A DNA stretch of 64,000 bases from Clostridiales bacterium (GCA_022787565.1 JALFVN010000028.1:62001-126000), one strand, 5' to 3'; shown: positions 43,236-53,567, counted from the first letter of the stretch. Notes: generated from the sequence alone by a model not told the origin. Program-made: numbers and translations.

Positions 43236-44957
43236 TTACTTTTTCAGCCTCCGGGCAAGGGCTTCGTCGGACTGGGCCAGAAGCGTTTTATAGTCGGTGT
43301 AGATGACCTTTCCGGGCATGGCGCCGGAGGGCTTGCGGACAAAACGCACCATGGTATAGTCCACCGGGATCTTGCCGCCGTCCCTACCCTGGGAATAATA
43401 GACCGCCAGGGACGCCGCCTGCTCCAGGGTACGCTCCGGCGGCTCCAGGCCGTCACAGCGGATGATCACATGGCTGCCGTGGACCTTCTGGGTGTGCAGC
43501 CAATAATCGGTACGCCGGGCGGTTTTGGTGGTCAGCTCGTCGTTCTGGGTGTTGCTGCGGCCGATCAGGATCTCCAGACCATCGTCGGAGACAAAGCGCA
43601 GCGGGGACTGGGCCTTGATCCGCTCAGGCTTTGCCCCTTTTTGCTTTTTGATATACCCGGTGTCCATAAGCTCCCGGCGGATATCAGTAATGTCCTTCTC
43701 CGTCTCCGCCCGGTTCAGCTCCTCCAGCACGCTGTTCAGGTAATCCAGCTGCTTTTCCCCCTGATCGATCAGCACCGTCAGATGCTCCTCCGCCGCTTTC
43801 AGCTTGTTGTATTCCTTATACATGGCGGCGGCGTTCTGCTGGGGCGTTTTCAGCGGATCCAGCGCGATCCTGACCTGAGGGCAGTCCGGCTGGTAATAGT
43901 CCTCGCAGCAAAGCTCCCGGTCGCCTTTTTTCAGCCGGTACATGTTGGCGGTGATCAGCTCCGCATTTTTCCGTATTTCGTCCCTTCCGGTGGTGCGCTG
44001 AAGCTCCTCCGTCTGTCCGGCAAGCTTTCTCACCAGCCTGTCCCGGATGGTCTTTACACTGCGGCTCAGTTCATGACTGCGGCGGCGCTGACGCTCGGCC
44101 CGGTCACGGCGGGCATAAAAGGCGTCCAGCAGGGCGGAAAAGCTGTCGAAGCTCTCCCCTTTCATGCTGCCGCCGTACTGGCGGATGGGCATAAAGCTGA
44201 AATCTCGGGGCTTGTCCCCCTCGAGAAGCATATAAGGCGTAAAAGTGCCGCTCTCAAGGCTATCGTGCAGAGCGTCCAGCTGCTCAGGCAGTGTGTCATA
44301 GCTTCCTCCGCAGCGGAAAGAGAGTTCCCGGCAAATCAGGGGCGAAAGGCCGGAAAAGCTGTCCAGCAGCCATTTGTCCAGGGGAATCTCCCTGTCCGCA
44401 CTGTCGGCAAGCGCTCTCCTTGTCTCGCTGTCGGAAGCAAAGAAATCCCTTTTGTTCTGCTTTGGCGGCAGACGGTAGATCATTCCCGGCAGCAGCCGTC
44501 TCAAAGAATCTCCGGCAAAGTCCATGCGGCGCATACAGTCGATGATCCGCCCGTCCGGGCCCACGAGGATCACATTGGCGCTTCTGCCGATCATCTCCAC
44601 CGCAAGCTTTTTCCGTGACAGGTCGCCCATCTCGTCTCTGGTATCCAGTTCAAGCACCAGCATCCGTTCATGGTCCGGCTGGTCAAGCGCGGCAATACGC
44701 GCACCCACAAGGTGTTTGCGCAAAAGCATGCAGAACATGGGCGGTTCTGCCGGATTTTCCATGCTCTCCCCGGTAATATGCACCCGGGCATTCCCCACGC
44801 CCGCCGCGATAAGCAGGCGGAAATTTCCGCTTCTGCCCCGCAGAGACAGAATCAGCATGTCCCTTTCCGGCTGCTGCACCTTGTCGATCTTTGCACCTTC
44901 CAGCTTTTCTCTCAGCTCGGCGGCCAGTGCGCTGATGGTTATGGCATCAAGCGGCAT
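43236..44957 (-). CDS. rqcH: Ribosome quality-control protein RqcH (NFACT/FbpA family)
   Basis: The protein (573 aa) binds stalled 50S subunits with peptidyl-tRNA and recruits tRNA-Ala to add alanine tails. An NFACT-N domain (about 1-130) and a long coiled coil in the middle (about 290-430) are visible. The NFACT-R domain near 455-560 carries NDELTTKTARRTDYWLH and the nearby HGSHVII. At the position of the functionally important DR pair (97-98 in Bacillus), the protein reads E97-R98 (HERMLVLEL). The start at 44957 has GGAGGAG upstream; a longer frame reading into mrnC is a shadow. It is 1 bp from mrnC. Confidence 0.92.
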   Translation of the reverse strand: MPLDAITISALAAELREKLEGAKIDKVQQPERDMLILSLRGRSGNFRLLIAAGVGNARVHITGESMENPAEPPMFCMLLRKHLVGARIAALDQPDHERMLVLELDTRDEMGDLSRKKLAVEMIGRSANVILVGPDGRIIDCMRRMDFAGDSLRRLLPGMIYRLPPKQNKRDFFASDSETRRALADSADREIPLDKWLLDSFSGLSPLICRELSFRCGGSYDTLPEQLDALHDSLESGTFTPYMLLEGDKPRDFSFMPIRQYGGSMKGESFDSFSALLDAFYARRDRAERQRRRSHELSRSVKTIRDRLVRKLAGQTEELQRTTGRDEIRKNAELITANMYRLKKGDRELCCEDYYQPDCPQVRIALDPLKTPQQNAAAMYKEYNKLKAAEEHLTVLIDQGEKQLDYLNSVLEELNRAETEKDITDIRRELMDTGYIKKQKGAKPERIKAQSPLRFVSDDGLEILIGRSNTQNDELTTKTARRTDYWLHTQKVHGSHVIIRCDGLEPPERTLEQAASLAVYYSQGRDGGKIPVDYTMVRFVRKPSGAMPGKVIYTDYKTLLAQSDEALARRLKK

Positions 44958-44958
44958 A

Positions 44959-45360
44959 TTACTCCTCCTCCATAATGGCCCCGAAAAGGCGGCTGATCCG
45001 CTCCGTCTGCCCCTGGAGATACAGCCAGCCGAACAGGGCTTCCAGGCCGGTGGCGGCGTGGTACTGGTTGATGCTGGCGTTGTGGGGCACGGAATTGACC
45101 TTGGCATTGCGGCCGCGGCGGTATACGGCGCTCTCCTTTTCATTGAGCAGCGGCAGGACCTTATCCGCCGCTGCGGCCTGGGCCGGGGCGTTCACCCGGG
45201 ACACCGTCAGCTTATGCAGCTCGATGACCGAGGAATGGCCCTGACGGCAGAGCATGGTTCTGGTCAGAAGCTCATAGACGCTGTCGCCGATGTGGGCAAG
45301 ACCCAGCATGCTGATTTTATTCACGTCCTGTTCGGACATGTTCGGGCAAAAATAATCCAT
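44959..45360 (-). CDS. mrnC: Mini-ribonuclease III
   Basis: A 133-residue RNase III catalytic domain without the double-stranded-RNA-binding domain; it matures the ends of 23S rRNA in Firmicutes. The catalytic motif AHIGDSVYELLTR lies at residues 22-34, and the second acidic site falls in ATGLEALFGWLYL near 105-117. Length is standard. It is next to rqcH here, whereas it is by cysS in Bacillus. Confidence 0.93.
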   Translation of the reverse strand: MDYFCPNMSEQDVNKISMLGLAHIGDSVYELLTRTMLCRQGHSSVIELHKLTVSRVNAPAQAAAADKVLPLLNEKESAVYRRGRNAKVNSVPHNASINQYHAATGLEALFGWLYLQGQTERISRLFGAIMEEE

Positions 45361-45381
45361 AATTCTTTTCCTGTCTATAAC

Positions 45382-45404
45382 AAAAGGGCGCTTACCGCCC
45401 TTTT
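45382..45404 (-). terminator. Terminator of ftsK
   Basis: AAAAGGGCG and CGCCCTTTT form a 9-bp stem with a five-base loop, nine bases past the ftsK stop. T/A runs in both directions make it strong. Confidence 0.85.
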
Positions 45405-45412
45405 GCTGTACG

Positions 45413-48043
45413 TCATTCGTAGTTGTTTTCCTCGTTCATCTCAGCCGCAAGGGAGAGATCGTCATCGCTTGCCAGACCCAGCTGCACCTGAATATCGTGC
45501 CAGCCGGCCCGGTCCACCAGGACCTGTCTGGGCTTTGCGCCCTCATAGGGGCCGACGATGCCCAGCTCTTCCAGCTGGTCAACAATGCGGGCCGCGCGGG
45601 AATAACCCAGCTTCACCCGGCGCTGAAGCATGGAGACAGAGCAGGATTTCATCTCGATCACTACTTCCGCGGCCTGGGGAAGCATTTCGTCAAAGCCGCC
45701 GGCTTCCCCGTCATCCTGGGCGTTTTTGCCGCTGTCGGAGGCGGATTTGTCCTCGGCTGCCTTGTTCATGTATTCCTCGATCTCGCTGTTCTGCTGGGCG
45801 GTGCCTGCGCTCTCCTTGATAAACTGAATGACCTCTTCCCGCTCCTCGTCGGAGACGAAAGCGCCCTGGATGCGGGTGGGCTTGCCGCAGCCCACAGGAG
45901 AAAACAGCATGTCGCCCATGCCTACCAACTTCTCCGCGCCGCCCTGGTCCAGGATGATGCGGCTCTCCATGGCGGAGGACACCGCAAAGGCGATACGGGA
46001 AGGAATGTTTGCTTTCATCAAGCCGGTGATCACGTCGGCGGAGGGACGCTGGGTGGCAATGACCAGGTGCATACCGGCGGCGCGGCCCATCTGGGCCACA
46101 CGGCAGATGCTCTCCTCCACCTCTTTGGAGGCGATCATCATCAGATCGGCCAGCTCGTCGATCACAATGACCACCCGTGGCAGGGTCTGCTCCCCGCTGG
46201 CCTCGCAGTGTTTATTGTAGTTTTCCAGGTCGCGCACGCCCACCTCGGAAAACAGGCGGTAACGCTTGAGCATCTCCACCACGGACCATTGCAGGGCTCC
46301 TGCGGCCTTCTTCGGGTCGGTCACCACGGGGACATAGAGATGGGGTATGCCGTTATATACACCCAGCTCCACCATCTTGGGGTCGATCATGATGAGCTTG
46401 ACCTCATCCGGTCTGGCCTTGTAGAGCAGGCTCAGGATCAGGGAGTTCATGCACACGGACTTACCGGAGCCGGTGGTACCTGCAATAAGCATATGGGGCA
46501 GCTTTGCGATGTTGCCCACGATGCACTCGCCGCCGATATCCTTGCCCAGTGCAAAGCTGAGCTTGGATTTTGCGTTGACAAACTGGGGAGACTCCAGAAT
46601 ATCCCGGAGATACACCGTGCTGACAATTTTGTTGGGAACCTCGATGCCCACGGTGGAGATCTTGTCCGGGATGGGAGCGATACGCACGTTGATCACACCC
46701 AGAGCCAGGGCCAGATCGCCCGCAAGGTTAGTGACCCGGGAGAGCTTCACGCCCTGGTCCAGCTCGATATCATAGCGGGTCACGGTGGGGCCACGGATCA
46801 CGCCCACAATGGCGGCGCTGATGCCGAAGCTGCGGATAGCCCCTTCCAGCCGCTCTTTATTCAGCATAACTTCGTCTTTACTGTCCACCGTGGAGCTGCT
46901 GCCGGCGCGGAGCAGAGACACCGGGGGAAATTCATAGCCGGTGCCGTCGGTGTTTCCGGCGATGGCCTCTGCCATGGCCTGGGCTTCCGCCGCCACATCC
47001 TCACGGCTGAGCTTTTTCGCCTTGGGGGGATCGGAGATCTCGGCCGACATAGTGACCCGGGCACGCTTTGTTTTCGGCGGGACGGGGATATCCACAAAGC
47101 CCTCGTCCCCGTTCACACCTGCCATGGACGCGGCCTCCTCCACGGAAAGGGGCGCAACTTCCCTGGTGGGCGCAGACTCCTCCGGGGACTTTTTCCGTAC
47201 CTTGGTCCGGCGGGCCGCGGTTTTCTCCTCCTCCGGGTCATACGCGCGCAGGTCGTTGAGGGGCAGTTCCTCCTCGTCCTCGCCCAGGGGGATGTCCACC
47301 GGGAAGGAGGCGCGGGGGATCCGCTCGATCTTCTTTTCGGATTTCGTCTCGGTCCTGCGTTTTTTCTTTTCGGGCAGCTCCTGAATCACGGGAGCAGGCT
47401 CGGTTTCCGCTTCGCTGTATCTGGCAGAATTTTCTCTCACTTTGCCGATAATATCGGCCAGGCTGATTTTAAAGCCCACAAAAACGCACACGACAAACAA
47501 AACCAGCAGCAGCGGAAACGCGCCATAGATGCTCAGCGCAAGTTCCAGCCCAACAGCGATCAGTCCACCGGCAACACCGCCGGAGTTCAGCGCCTGCCCC
47601 GCAAGGAAGAGCCCGCCCACCACCGTTTTCAGGTCAAAGTCACCTGCAGCAGGCTCGGCAAAGAACAGATTGCCCATGGCCGCAAAGAGTATGGGCAGCA
47701 GAAAGACCGCCGTAACGCGCAAAGCCACCGGCCTGCCCTTGTGGAAGGCCAGGATGAAGGCCGCAGCAAGAAAAGCGGGAGCGGAAAGCCAGTAGCCCCA
47801 GCCGAAAAGCCCCTTGATCAGGTTTGCGGCAAAGGCAATGACCGCGCCCTCGGTGTTGAAATAGCTGATAATGATGAATACTGCGATAAAAAAGAAGATA
47901 AAGGCCGTGATCTCCCGGTTGATGGGGGCGGCAGGCGGTTCAGGCGGGACGGTATTTGCCGCCTTGCCGCCGCTTTTCCCTTTTGTATCGGTCTTTTTTG
48001 CCGCAGCAGTGTTCTTTTTTGAAGAATTTGTGCTTTGTGCCAT
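45413..48043 (-). CDS. ftsK: FtsK/SpoIIIE-family DNA translocase
   Basis: The DNA pump (876 aa) moves chromosomes through the division or sporulation septum. There are four to five N-terminal membrane helices (about 45-195), then a charged, low-complexity linker (200-340). The RecA-like motor has Walker A AGTTGSGKSVCMNSL and Walker B VVIVIDELADLM. The C-terminal gamma winged helix (SVSMLQRRVKLGYSRAARIV), which reads skewed octamers, is present. Given the SASP gene, it may serve as SpoIIIE. It follows uppP by 21 bp. Confidence 0.96.
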   Translation of the reverse strand: MAQSTNSSKKNTAAAKKTDTKGKSGGKAANTVPPEPPAAPINREITAFIFFFIAVFIIISYFNTEGAVIAFAANLIKGLFGWGYWLSAPAFLAAAFILAFHKGRPVALRVTAVFLLPILFAAMGNLFFAEPAAGDFDLKTVVGGLFLAGQALNSGGVAGGLIAVGLELALSIYGAFPLLLVLFVVCVFVGFKISLADIIGKVRENSARYSEAETEPAPVIQELPEKKKRRTETKSEKKIERIPRASFPVDIPLGEDEEELPLNDLRAYDPEEEKTAARRTKVRKKSPEESAPTREVAPLSVEEAASMAGVNGDEGFVDIPVPPKTKRARVTMSAEISDPPKAKKLSREDVAAEAQAMAEAIAGNTDGTGYEFPPVSLLRAGSSSTVDSKDEVMLNKERLEGAIRSFGISAAIVGVIRGPTVTRYDIELDQGVKLSRVTNLAGDLALALGVINVRIAPIPDKISTVGIEVPNKIVSTVYLRDILESPQFVNAKSKLSFALGKDIGGECIVGNIAKLPHMLIAGTTGSGKSVCMNSLILSLLYKARPDEVKLIMIDPKMVELGVYNGIPHLYVPVVTDPKKAAGALQWSVVEMLKRYRLFSEVGVRDLENYNKHCEASGEQTLPRVVIVIDELADLMMIASKEVEESICRVAQMGRAAGMHLVIATQRPSADVITGLMKANIPSRIAFAVSSAMESRIILDQGGAEKLVGMGDMLFSPVGCGKPTRIQGAFVSDEEREEVIQFIKESAGTAQQNSEIEEYMNKAAEDKSASDSGKNAQDDGEAGGFDEMLPQAAEVVIEMKSCSVSMLQRRVKLGYSRAARIVDQLEELGIVGPYEGAKPRQVLVDRAGWHDIQVQLGLASDDDLSLAAEMNEENNYE

Positions 48044-48064
48044 TGCTTGTGATCCTTTCTCCGC

Positions 48065-48898
48065 TCAGAAGATCGCCGTAAGAATGATGGAAAGTACGCC
48101 CACCACCCAGCAGTAGTAGGCAAAGCCGCCAAATTTACCCTTTTGGGATATGTACTTGAGGAGGCTTATGGCTGCGATACCGGACACCAGCGCCACTGCC
48201 GTGCCCACCAGATAGGCGGGCATATTGGCCCAGTCAACACCCTCCTGCACCGCGTCCACAAAGCTGAGGATATTGGCGCCCAGCACTGCGGGCAGGGACA
48301 TGAGGAAAGAAAACTTGACCGCGAATTCCCGGCGCAGTCCGGTGGCCAGACCCGCCGTAATGGTGGTTCCGGACCGGGACAGCCCGGGGATAGTGGCCAC
48401 GCTCTGGCAGATGCCGATGATCAGTGCGTCCAGAAAGGTCATGTTTTTTTCTGTCTTTTTCCCGGGAAGCATCCTGTCGGAAACATAGAGCAAACAGCCG
48501 GTGAGGATCAGCATGATGCCCATGAAAACACTGTTATAGTACAGGCCCTCCAGCATGTCGTTGATGGGCAGGATGAGAAACAGGGGCAGCGTAGCCGTGA
48601 CGATCAGCAAAAACATTCTTGCGGCGGGATAGTGTTCCTTCCGTTCACCGGCAAGAGGCCCCAGATTGACAAAGCTAATCACCTCATAAAACATTTCCAC
48701 AATGTCCGTCCAGTATACGATCAATATGGAGATGAGAGTACCCAGATGGAGCAGCACGTCAAAAAACAGATGTCCTTCCTCGGCGGTGGACATATGGAAA
48801 AGGTTATTCAGGATGGACAGATGGCCTGAGCTGGAGATCGGCAGAAATTCCGCGATTCCCTGCACCAGACCCAAAATTACGGCGTTCAATATGCTCAT
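48065..48898 (-). CDS. uppP: Undecaprenyl-diphosphatase UppP (BacA)
   Basis: The membrane enzyme (277 aa) recycles undecaprenyl diphosphate to the monophosphate carrier for peptidoglycan; overexpression of this family is linked to bacitracin resistance. Seven to eight helices are visible. The two signature repeats are intact: GLVQGIAEFLPISSSGHL at residues 10-27 and GLSRSGTTITAGLATGLRRE near 170. Its gene precedes ftsK. Together with ispD/ispF in the window it marks the lipid-carrier branch of wall synthesis. Confidence 0.96.
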   Translation of the reverse strand: MSILNAVILGLVQGIAEFLPISSSGHLSILNNLFHMSTAEEGHLFFDVLLHLGTLISILIVYWTDIVEMFYEVISFVNLGPLAGERKEHYPAARMFLLIVTATLPLFLILPINDMLEGLYYNSVFMGIMLILTGCLLYVSDRMLPGKKTEKNMTFLDALIIGICQSVATIPGLSRSGTTITAGLATGLRREFAVKFSFLMSLPAVLGANILSFVDAVQEGVDWANMPAYLVGTAVALVSGIAAISLLKYISQKGKFGGFAYYCWVVGVLSIILTAIF

Positions 48899-48978
48899 CC
48901 CAATATACCCCCACTTTAAATTCTTATACCGAATAAGTATAACACAAGATTATGCCAAAAACAAGCAAAACAGAACAA

Positions 48979-49004
48979 AGCCCTGCCGCTCAAGCGGAAG
49001 GGCT
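48979..49004 (-). terminator. Terminator of tepA
   Basis: AGCCCTGCCGCT and AGCGGAAGGGCT pair over 12 bp with one mismatch, just past the tepA stop. On the minus strand it is followed by TTTG and T-rich sequence. Confidence 0.7.
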
Positions 49005-49009
49005 GAAAT

Positions 49010-49642
49010 TTAATTTCTTCTTTTGTCGATTTCCTTATGCAGGTAAGCCAGAGCGTCGGACAGGGTGCCGATGCAGTCGATCAGGCCTTTTTCTACCGCC
49101 TCCTGGCCGTAGATCACGCTGCCCACGTCGTTGGCCAGCTCGTCGGTATTGGTCATCAGGCGGAGATATTCCTGCCGCTGTACCCGGGAGTGGTCGGTGA
49201 CAAAGCTGACGATCCGCTCCTGAATGCGGTTAAAGTAGTTATAGGTCTGGGGCACGCCGATGACCACGCCGTTCAGGCGCACCGGGTGGATAGTCATGGC
49301 GGCGGAGGGGGCGATCATGCTGCGCTTTGCGGCCACCGCCAGGGGCACACCGATGGAGTGACCGCCGCCCAGCACAAGGGAGACATTGGGCTTTTTCATT
49401 CCGGCGATCAGCTCCGCGATGGCAAGACCCGCCTCCACATCCCCGCCCATGGTGTTGAGCAGGATCAGCAGCCCTTCGATCTCCGCCGACTCCTCTATGG
49501 CCGCGATCAGCGGCAGCACATGCTCATATTTTGTGGTCTTTACATCCTCCGGCAGGAGCTGATGCCCTTCGATCTGCCCGATGATGGTCAGACAGTGTAT
49601 ATTCTGCGCCCGGCTTGAACCGAGCTCTTTGATTTCGTCCAC
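49010..49642 (-). CDS. tepA: ClpP-fold serine protease TepA-like
   Basis: A 210-residue ClpP-like peptidase. The nucleophile Ser lies in GGGHSIGVPLAVAA (about residue 92-105), the His in AMTIHPVRLNG, and an Asp-rich later segment (TDELANDVGSVIYG) follows. It lacks the ClpX-binding features I would look for in ClpP. In Bacillus, TepA aids protein translocation or spore outgrowth and its gene is also close to spoIIIE, as here. The start codon is GTG at 49642 with GGAGGTGA upstream. Confidence 0.88.
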   Translation of the reverse strand: MDEIKELGSSRAQNIHCLTIIGQIEGHQLLPEDVKTTKYEHVLPLIAAIEESAEIEGLLILLNTMGGDVEAGLAIAELIAGMKKPNVSLVLGGGHSIGVPLAVAAKRSMIAPSAAMTIHPVRLNGVVIGVPQTYNYFNRIQERIVSFVTDHSRVQRQEYLRLMTNTDELANDVGSVIYGQEAVEKGLIDCIGTLSDALAYLHKEIDKRRN

Positions 49643-49685
49643 ATGCTCACCTCCCGCTTATCATACCCGGAAAGCACATAAATTA

Positions 49686-49710
49686 ACCGGCGTGCTGGCC
49701 GCACGCCGGT
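49686..49710 (-). terminator. Terminator after the M18 aminopeptidase gene
   Basis: ACCGGCGTGC and GCACGCCGGT form a perfect 10-bp stem with a five-base loop, 13 bases past the stop codon. The minus-strand T-run is short (TTAATTTAT). Confidence 0.75.
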
Positions 49711-49723
49711 TTGATAATAACTA

Positions 49724-51106
49724 TTATTTCTGGCTGTAGGCGGTGAGGACACCTTTATAGGTCATGTAGCAGTCGAATTTGGCCACAACCTCAAAGGGGG
49801 CGTGCATACTCAGCACGGGGACGCCCGCGTCGATGGTGTCGATATTGCGGTTGGCCATGAACTTGGCGATAGTACCGCCGCCGCCCTGGTCCACCTTGCC
49901 CAGCTCGGCCATCTGCCATACCACGCCGTTTTCCGCAAAGATGCGGCGGAGATAGGCCACGATCTCGGCTGAGGCGTCGCTGGTGCCGGACTTGCCTCTT
50001 GCGCCGGTGAATTTGCAGATGCCCATGCCGTAGTTGATCTTGGAGTCGCTACGCTTCTCGGAAACCTCGGGATACAGGGGGTCATAGGCGTTGCACACGT
50101 CGGCGGACAGGCAGAAGCTGTTTTCGTAGCAGCGGCGCAGGCTGACGCCCTGGCTCTCGCACAGATCCTCCATGAAGCAGTCGAAAGCGGCGCTCTGCAT
50201 ACCGGAGACGCCGTCGGAGCCAACTTCCTCCTTGTCGGCCAGAATGCAGACGCAGGTCTTTTCCGGCTCCTCCACGTCGAAAATGGCTTTCAGCTCCGCA
50301 AAGGCACAGACCCGGTCGTCATGGGCATAGCCGCCGATCAGGGAGCGGTCCAGCCCCACCTCGCACACATCGTAGGCGGGCACGGCGGTCAGCTCCGCGG
50401 AAAGGAAGTCCTCCTCAGTGATGCCGTACATGTCGTAAAGGATGCTCATGACGGCATATTTTACTCTGTCCTTCCCCTCATCCGCATAGGGAGCGCTGCC
50501 GATGAGAATATTCAGGCCCTCGCCGGTAATGCCCTCGGCCATGGTCTTTTTCATTTGGTCCGCTGCCAGATGGGGCAGCAGGTCGGTGATGACGAACTTG
50601 GGCTCACCCGGCTCACGGCCGATGACCACGTCCACCACTTCCCCGCTCTTCAATGCCACAACGCCGTGGAGCTCCAGGGGGATAGTGACCCACTGGTACT
50701 TCTTGATGCCGCCGTAGTAATGGGTCTTGAAAAAGCACATCTCGTCAGACTCATACATGGTGACCTGTTTCAGGTCAAGACGGGGCGCGTCCACATGGGC
50801 CCCGGCGATCACGCTGCCCTCGGCAAGGCTCTTTTTGCCGATGACGGCCAGCATCAGGGCCTTTCCCCGGTTGTTCTTATAGACCTTCATTCCCGGCTTC
50901 AGCTCCATACCGGGTACATAGGGTACAAAGCCCTTGCTCTCGGCGATGGCAATGGCGTTCACCACGGCCTCCCGCTCGGTACGGGAACGGTTCAGATAGT
51001 CCATATACTCCCGGGAATAGTCCTCCACTGCGATGCGCTCCTGGGTGTCGATCAGGTCATAGCCGTTTTTCTGCTCGTAAAAGAGCTTGTTTCTCAGGTC
51101 TTCCAT
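49724..51106 (-). CDS. M18-family metalloaminopeptidase
   Basis: A 460-residue aspartyl-aminopeptidase-like enzyme. Two-metal ligands are visible in VIAGAHVDAPRLDL (His, Asp), DKEEVGSDGVSG (catalytic Glu pair and Asp) and the C-terminal VLSMHAPFEVVAKFD (His). Members form tetrahedral dodecamers in the cytoplasm and trim N-terminal residues from peptides. The start is ATG at 51106, sharing its A with the upstream stop (TGATG). It is the last gene of the prfA operon. Confidence 0.93.
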   Translation of the reverse strand: MEDLRNKLFYEQKNGYDLIDTQERIAVEDYSREYMDYLNRSRTEREAVVNAIAIAESKGFVPYVPGMELKPGMKVYKNNRGKALMLAVIGKKSLAEGSVIAGAHVDAPRLDLKQVTMYESDEMCFFKTHYYGGIKKYQWVTIPLELHGVVALKSGEVVDVVIGREPGEPKFVITDLLPHLAADQMKKTMAEGITGEGLNILIGSAPYADEGKDRVKYAVMSILYDMYGITEEDFLSAELTAVPAYDVCEVGLDRSLIGGYAHDDRVCAFAELKAIFDVEEPEKTCVCILADKEEVGSDGVSGMQSAAFDCFMEDLCESQGVSLRRCYENSFCLSADVCNAYDPLYPEVSEKRSDSKINYGMGICKFTGARGKSGTSDASAEIVAYLRRIFAENGVVWQMAELGKVDQGGGGTIAKFMANRNIDTIDAGVPVLSMHAPFEVVAKFDCYMTYKGVLTAYSQK

Positions 51107-52308
51107 CAATCAATTACCTCCAAAAATTTGCTTCTGCATTTTTCCCTGAATTCTTCTTCAGTGGAATTATTTTTTAAAATGTAGTCACATTTTTCTTCAA
51201 AATAGCTGTCCGGCTTCTGGGCGTCCACCCGCAGCTCGGCGTAGTCCCGGGTGATGCCGTCCCGGGCCATGATGCGCCCGATCCGCTTTTCCCGGTCCGC
51301 CAGCACGGCAAAGGTGGCCTTGCAGCGCTGGGCAAGGTTTCCGCCAAAAAGCTCGATGGCGTCAATGGCGGCAAGCTTTCCCCCGGCCATGGCCCAGTTT
51401 TCCAGCAGTCTGTCAACCTCACGGCCCACATATTTATGGGTGATGCGGTTCAGGGCCAGAAGGGCCTTTTCGTCGCTGAACACCACCGCGCCCAGAGCCT
51501 TTCTGTCCAGCACCCCGTCGTTCACCACGCCGGGGAAGGCAGTTTTGATCTCGGAGAGCATCTCCCCATCGGAGAGCAGCAGCTCATGGTACACCGCGTC
51601 GCAGTCGATGATCAGCGCGCCCAGCTCCTCAAGCACACGGAGGGCGGTGGTCTTGCCGCAGCCCGTGCCGCCGGTGATGCCCAGAACGGTCAGTCCTTCC
51701 GCCAGAGCGGAAGCGATCTCCTTTTCGGCAAGGGCGCCCTGGCGCAGGATCTTATAGGGCTTTTGGGCCATGCTGATGATGGTGGACTCCCGGCCGATGC
51801 CGCATTCTCCGCCGTCAATAATGCCGTCGATCCGGCCGTCAAAGTATTGCCGTACCTTTTCGGCTGTCTTGGGGCTCTCCTCCCCCGAGGGGTTGGCAGA
51901 GGGCGCAGCAAAGGGAACGCCCGCCTTTTCCAGCAGGGCAAGGGTCATGGGGTGATCCGGGCAGCGGAGCCCCACCGTGTCTCCCCCGGCCAGAACGATG
52001 GATGGGATAAAGTCCTTTGCTTTCAACACAATGGTCAGCGGTCCAGGCCAGAAGCGCCGGGCCAGAAGCCGCGCCCCGGCAGGCACATCTTCGCAGTATC
52101 TGTCCATGTCCTCCGGCCCGTGGACCATCAGGGACAGGGGCTTGATCTGAGGACGGCCCTTGACCTCATAGATCTGCTTTACAGCCTCTTCATCCAGTCC
52201 GTTTCCCGCAAGGCCATATACCGTCTCCGTGGGGACGGCCACAAGACCGCCCTTTTTTATCCTCTCCGCCGCTTCATCCAGCGATGCGGAAAAAATCTTT
52301 GTCTCCAT
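51106..52308 (-). CDS. TsaC-CoaE fusion: threonylcarbamoyl-AMP synthase + dephospho-CoA kinase
   Basis: One 400-residue frame holds two full enzymes. Residues 1-200 are a TsaC/YrdC domain: KGGLVAVPTETVYGLAGNGL, the KGRPQIKPLSLMV substrate site and VPFAAPSANPSG. Residues about 206-400 are CoaE: Walker A LGITGGTGCGKTTALRV, DCDAVYHELL, and the later ADREKRIGRIMARDG. There is no linker to speak of. The first makes the TC-AMP used by TsaD (31199-32200); the second makes CoA. The start has GGAGG five bases upstream. The gene is coupled to the M18 gene and abuts prfA. Confidence 0.95.
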   Translation of the reverse strand: METKIFSASLDEAAERIKKGGLVAVPTETVYGLAGNGLDEEAVKQIYEVKGRPQIKPLSLMVHGPEDMDRYCEDVPAGARLLARRFWPGPLTIVLKAKDFIPSIVLAGGDTVGLRCPDHPMTLALLEKAGVPFAAPSANPSGEESPKTAEKVRQYFDGRIDGIIDGGECGIGRESTIISMAQKPYKILRQGALAEKEIASALAEGLTVLGITGGTGCGKTTALRVLEELGALIIDCDAVYHELLLSDGEMLSEIKTAFPGVVNDGVLDRKALGAVVFSDEKALLALNRITHKYVGREVDRLLENWAMAGGKLAAIDAIELFGGNLAQRCKATFAVLADREKRIGRIMARDGITRDYAELRVDAQKPDSYFEEKCDYILKNNSTEEEFREKCRSKFLEVID

Positions 52309-53379
<1,071 letters not shown>

Positions 53380-53406
53380 TGTTTTCTCCTGCAAGTATGA
53401 TACTGA

Positions 53407-53435
53407 ATCATATCACATTTCAAACTTCCTGTAAA
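53407..53435 (-). promoter_or_regulatory. Sigma-A promoter of the prfA operon
   Basis: TTTACA, 17 bases, TATGAT on the minus strand, about 28 bases upstream of the prfA start. Confidence 0.7.
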
Positions 53436-53479
53436 CCAAAATAAAAATCTGTCTTTTGGGAGGCCGGCAAAAAATATCT

Positions 53480-53567
53480 GTCATTCTGAGGAGCGAGGCG
53501 ACGAAGAATCCCGTGAACAAGACGCCCTGCGTAACCAAACGGGATCCTTCACTTCGTTCAGGATGAC
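53480..53567. repeat. REP-like palindromic repeat, copy B (88 bp)
   Basis: It begins GTCATTCTGAGGAGCGAGGC and ends TTCACTTCGTTCAGGATGAC, with the same length and end structure as copy A at 43103-43190. A partial third end (GGAGCGGCTCAGGATGACAG) follows at 53581-53600, and a 17-bp fragment with two mismatches lies at 25889-25905. Confidence 0.75.

Noticed and set aside
44958..45143. N-terminal extension of RqcH
   Set aside because: It is out-of-frame mrnC sequence; GGAGGAG and the family N-terminus place the start at 44957.
45497..48022. 841-codon open frame antisense to ftsK
   Set aside because: It is a codon-bias shadow: GC-rich third positions in ftsK remove stops from the opposite strand. 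It has no ribosome site and no domain, and the ftsK frame has all expected motifs.
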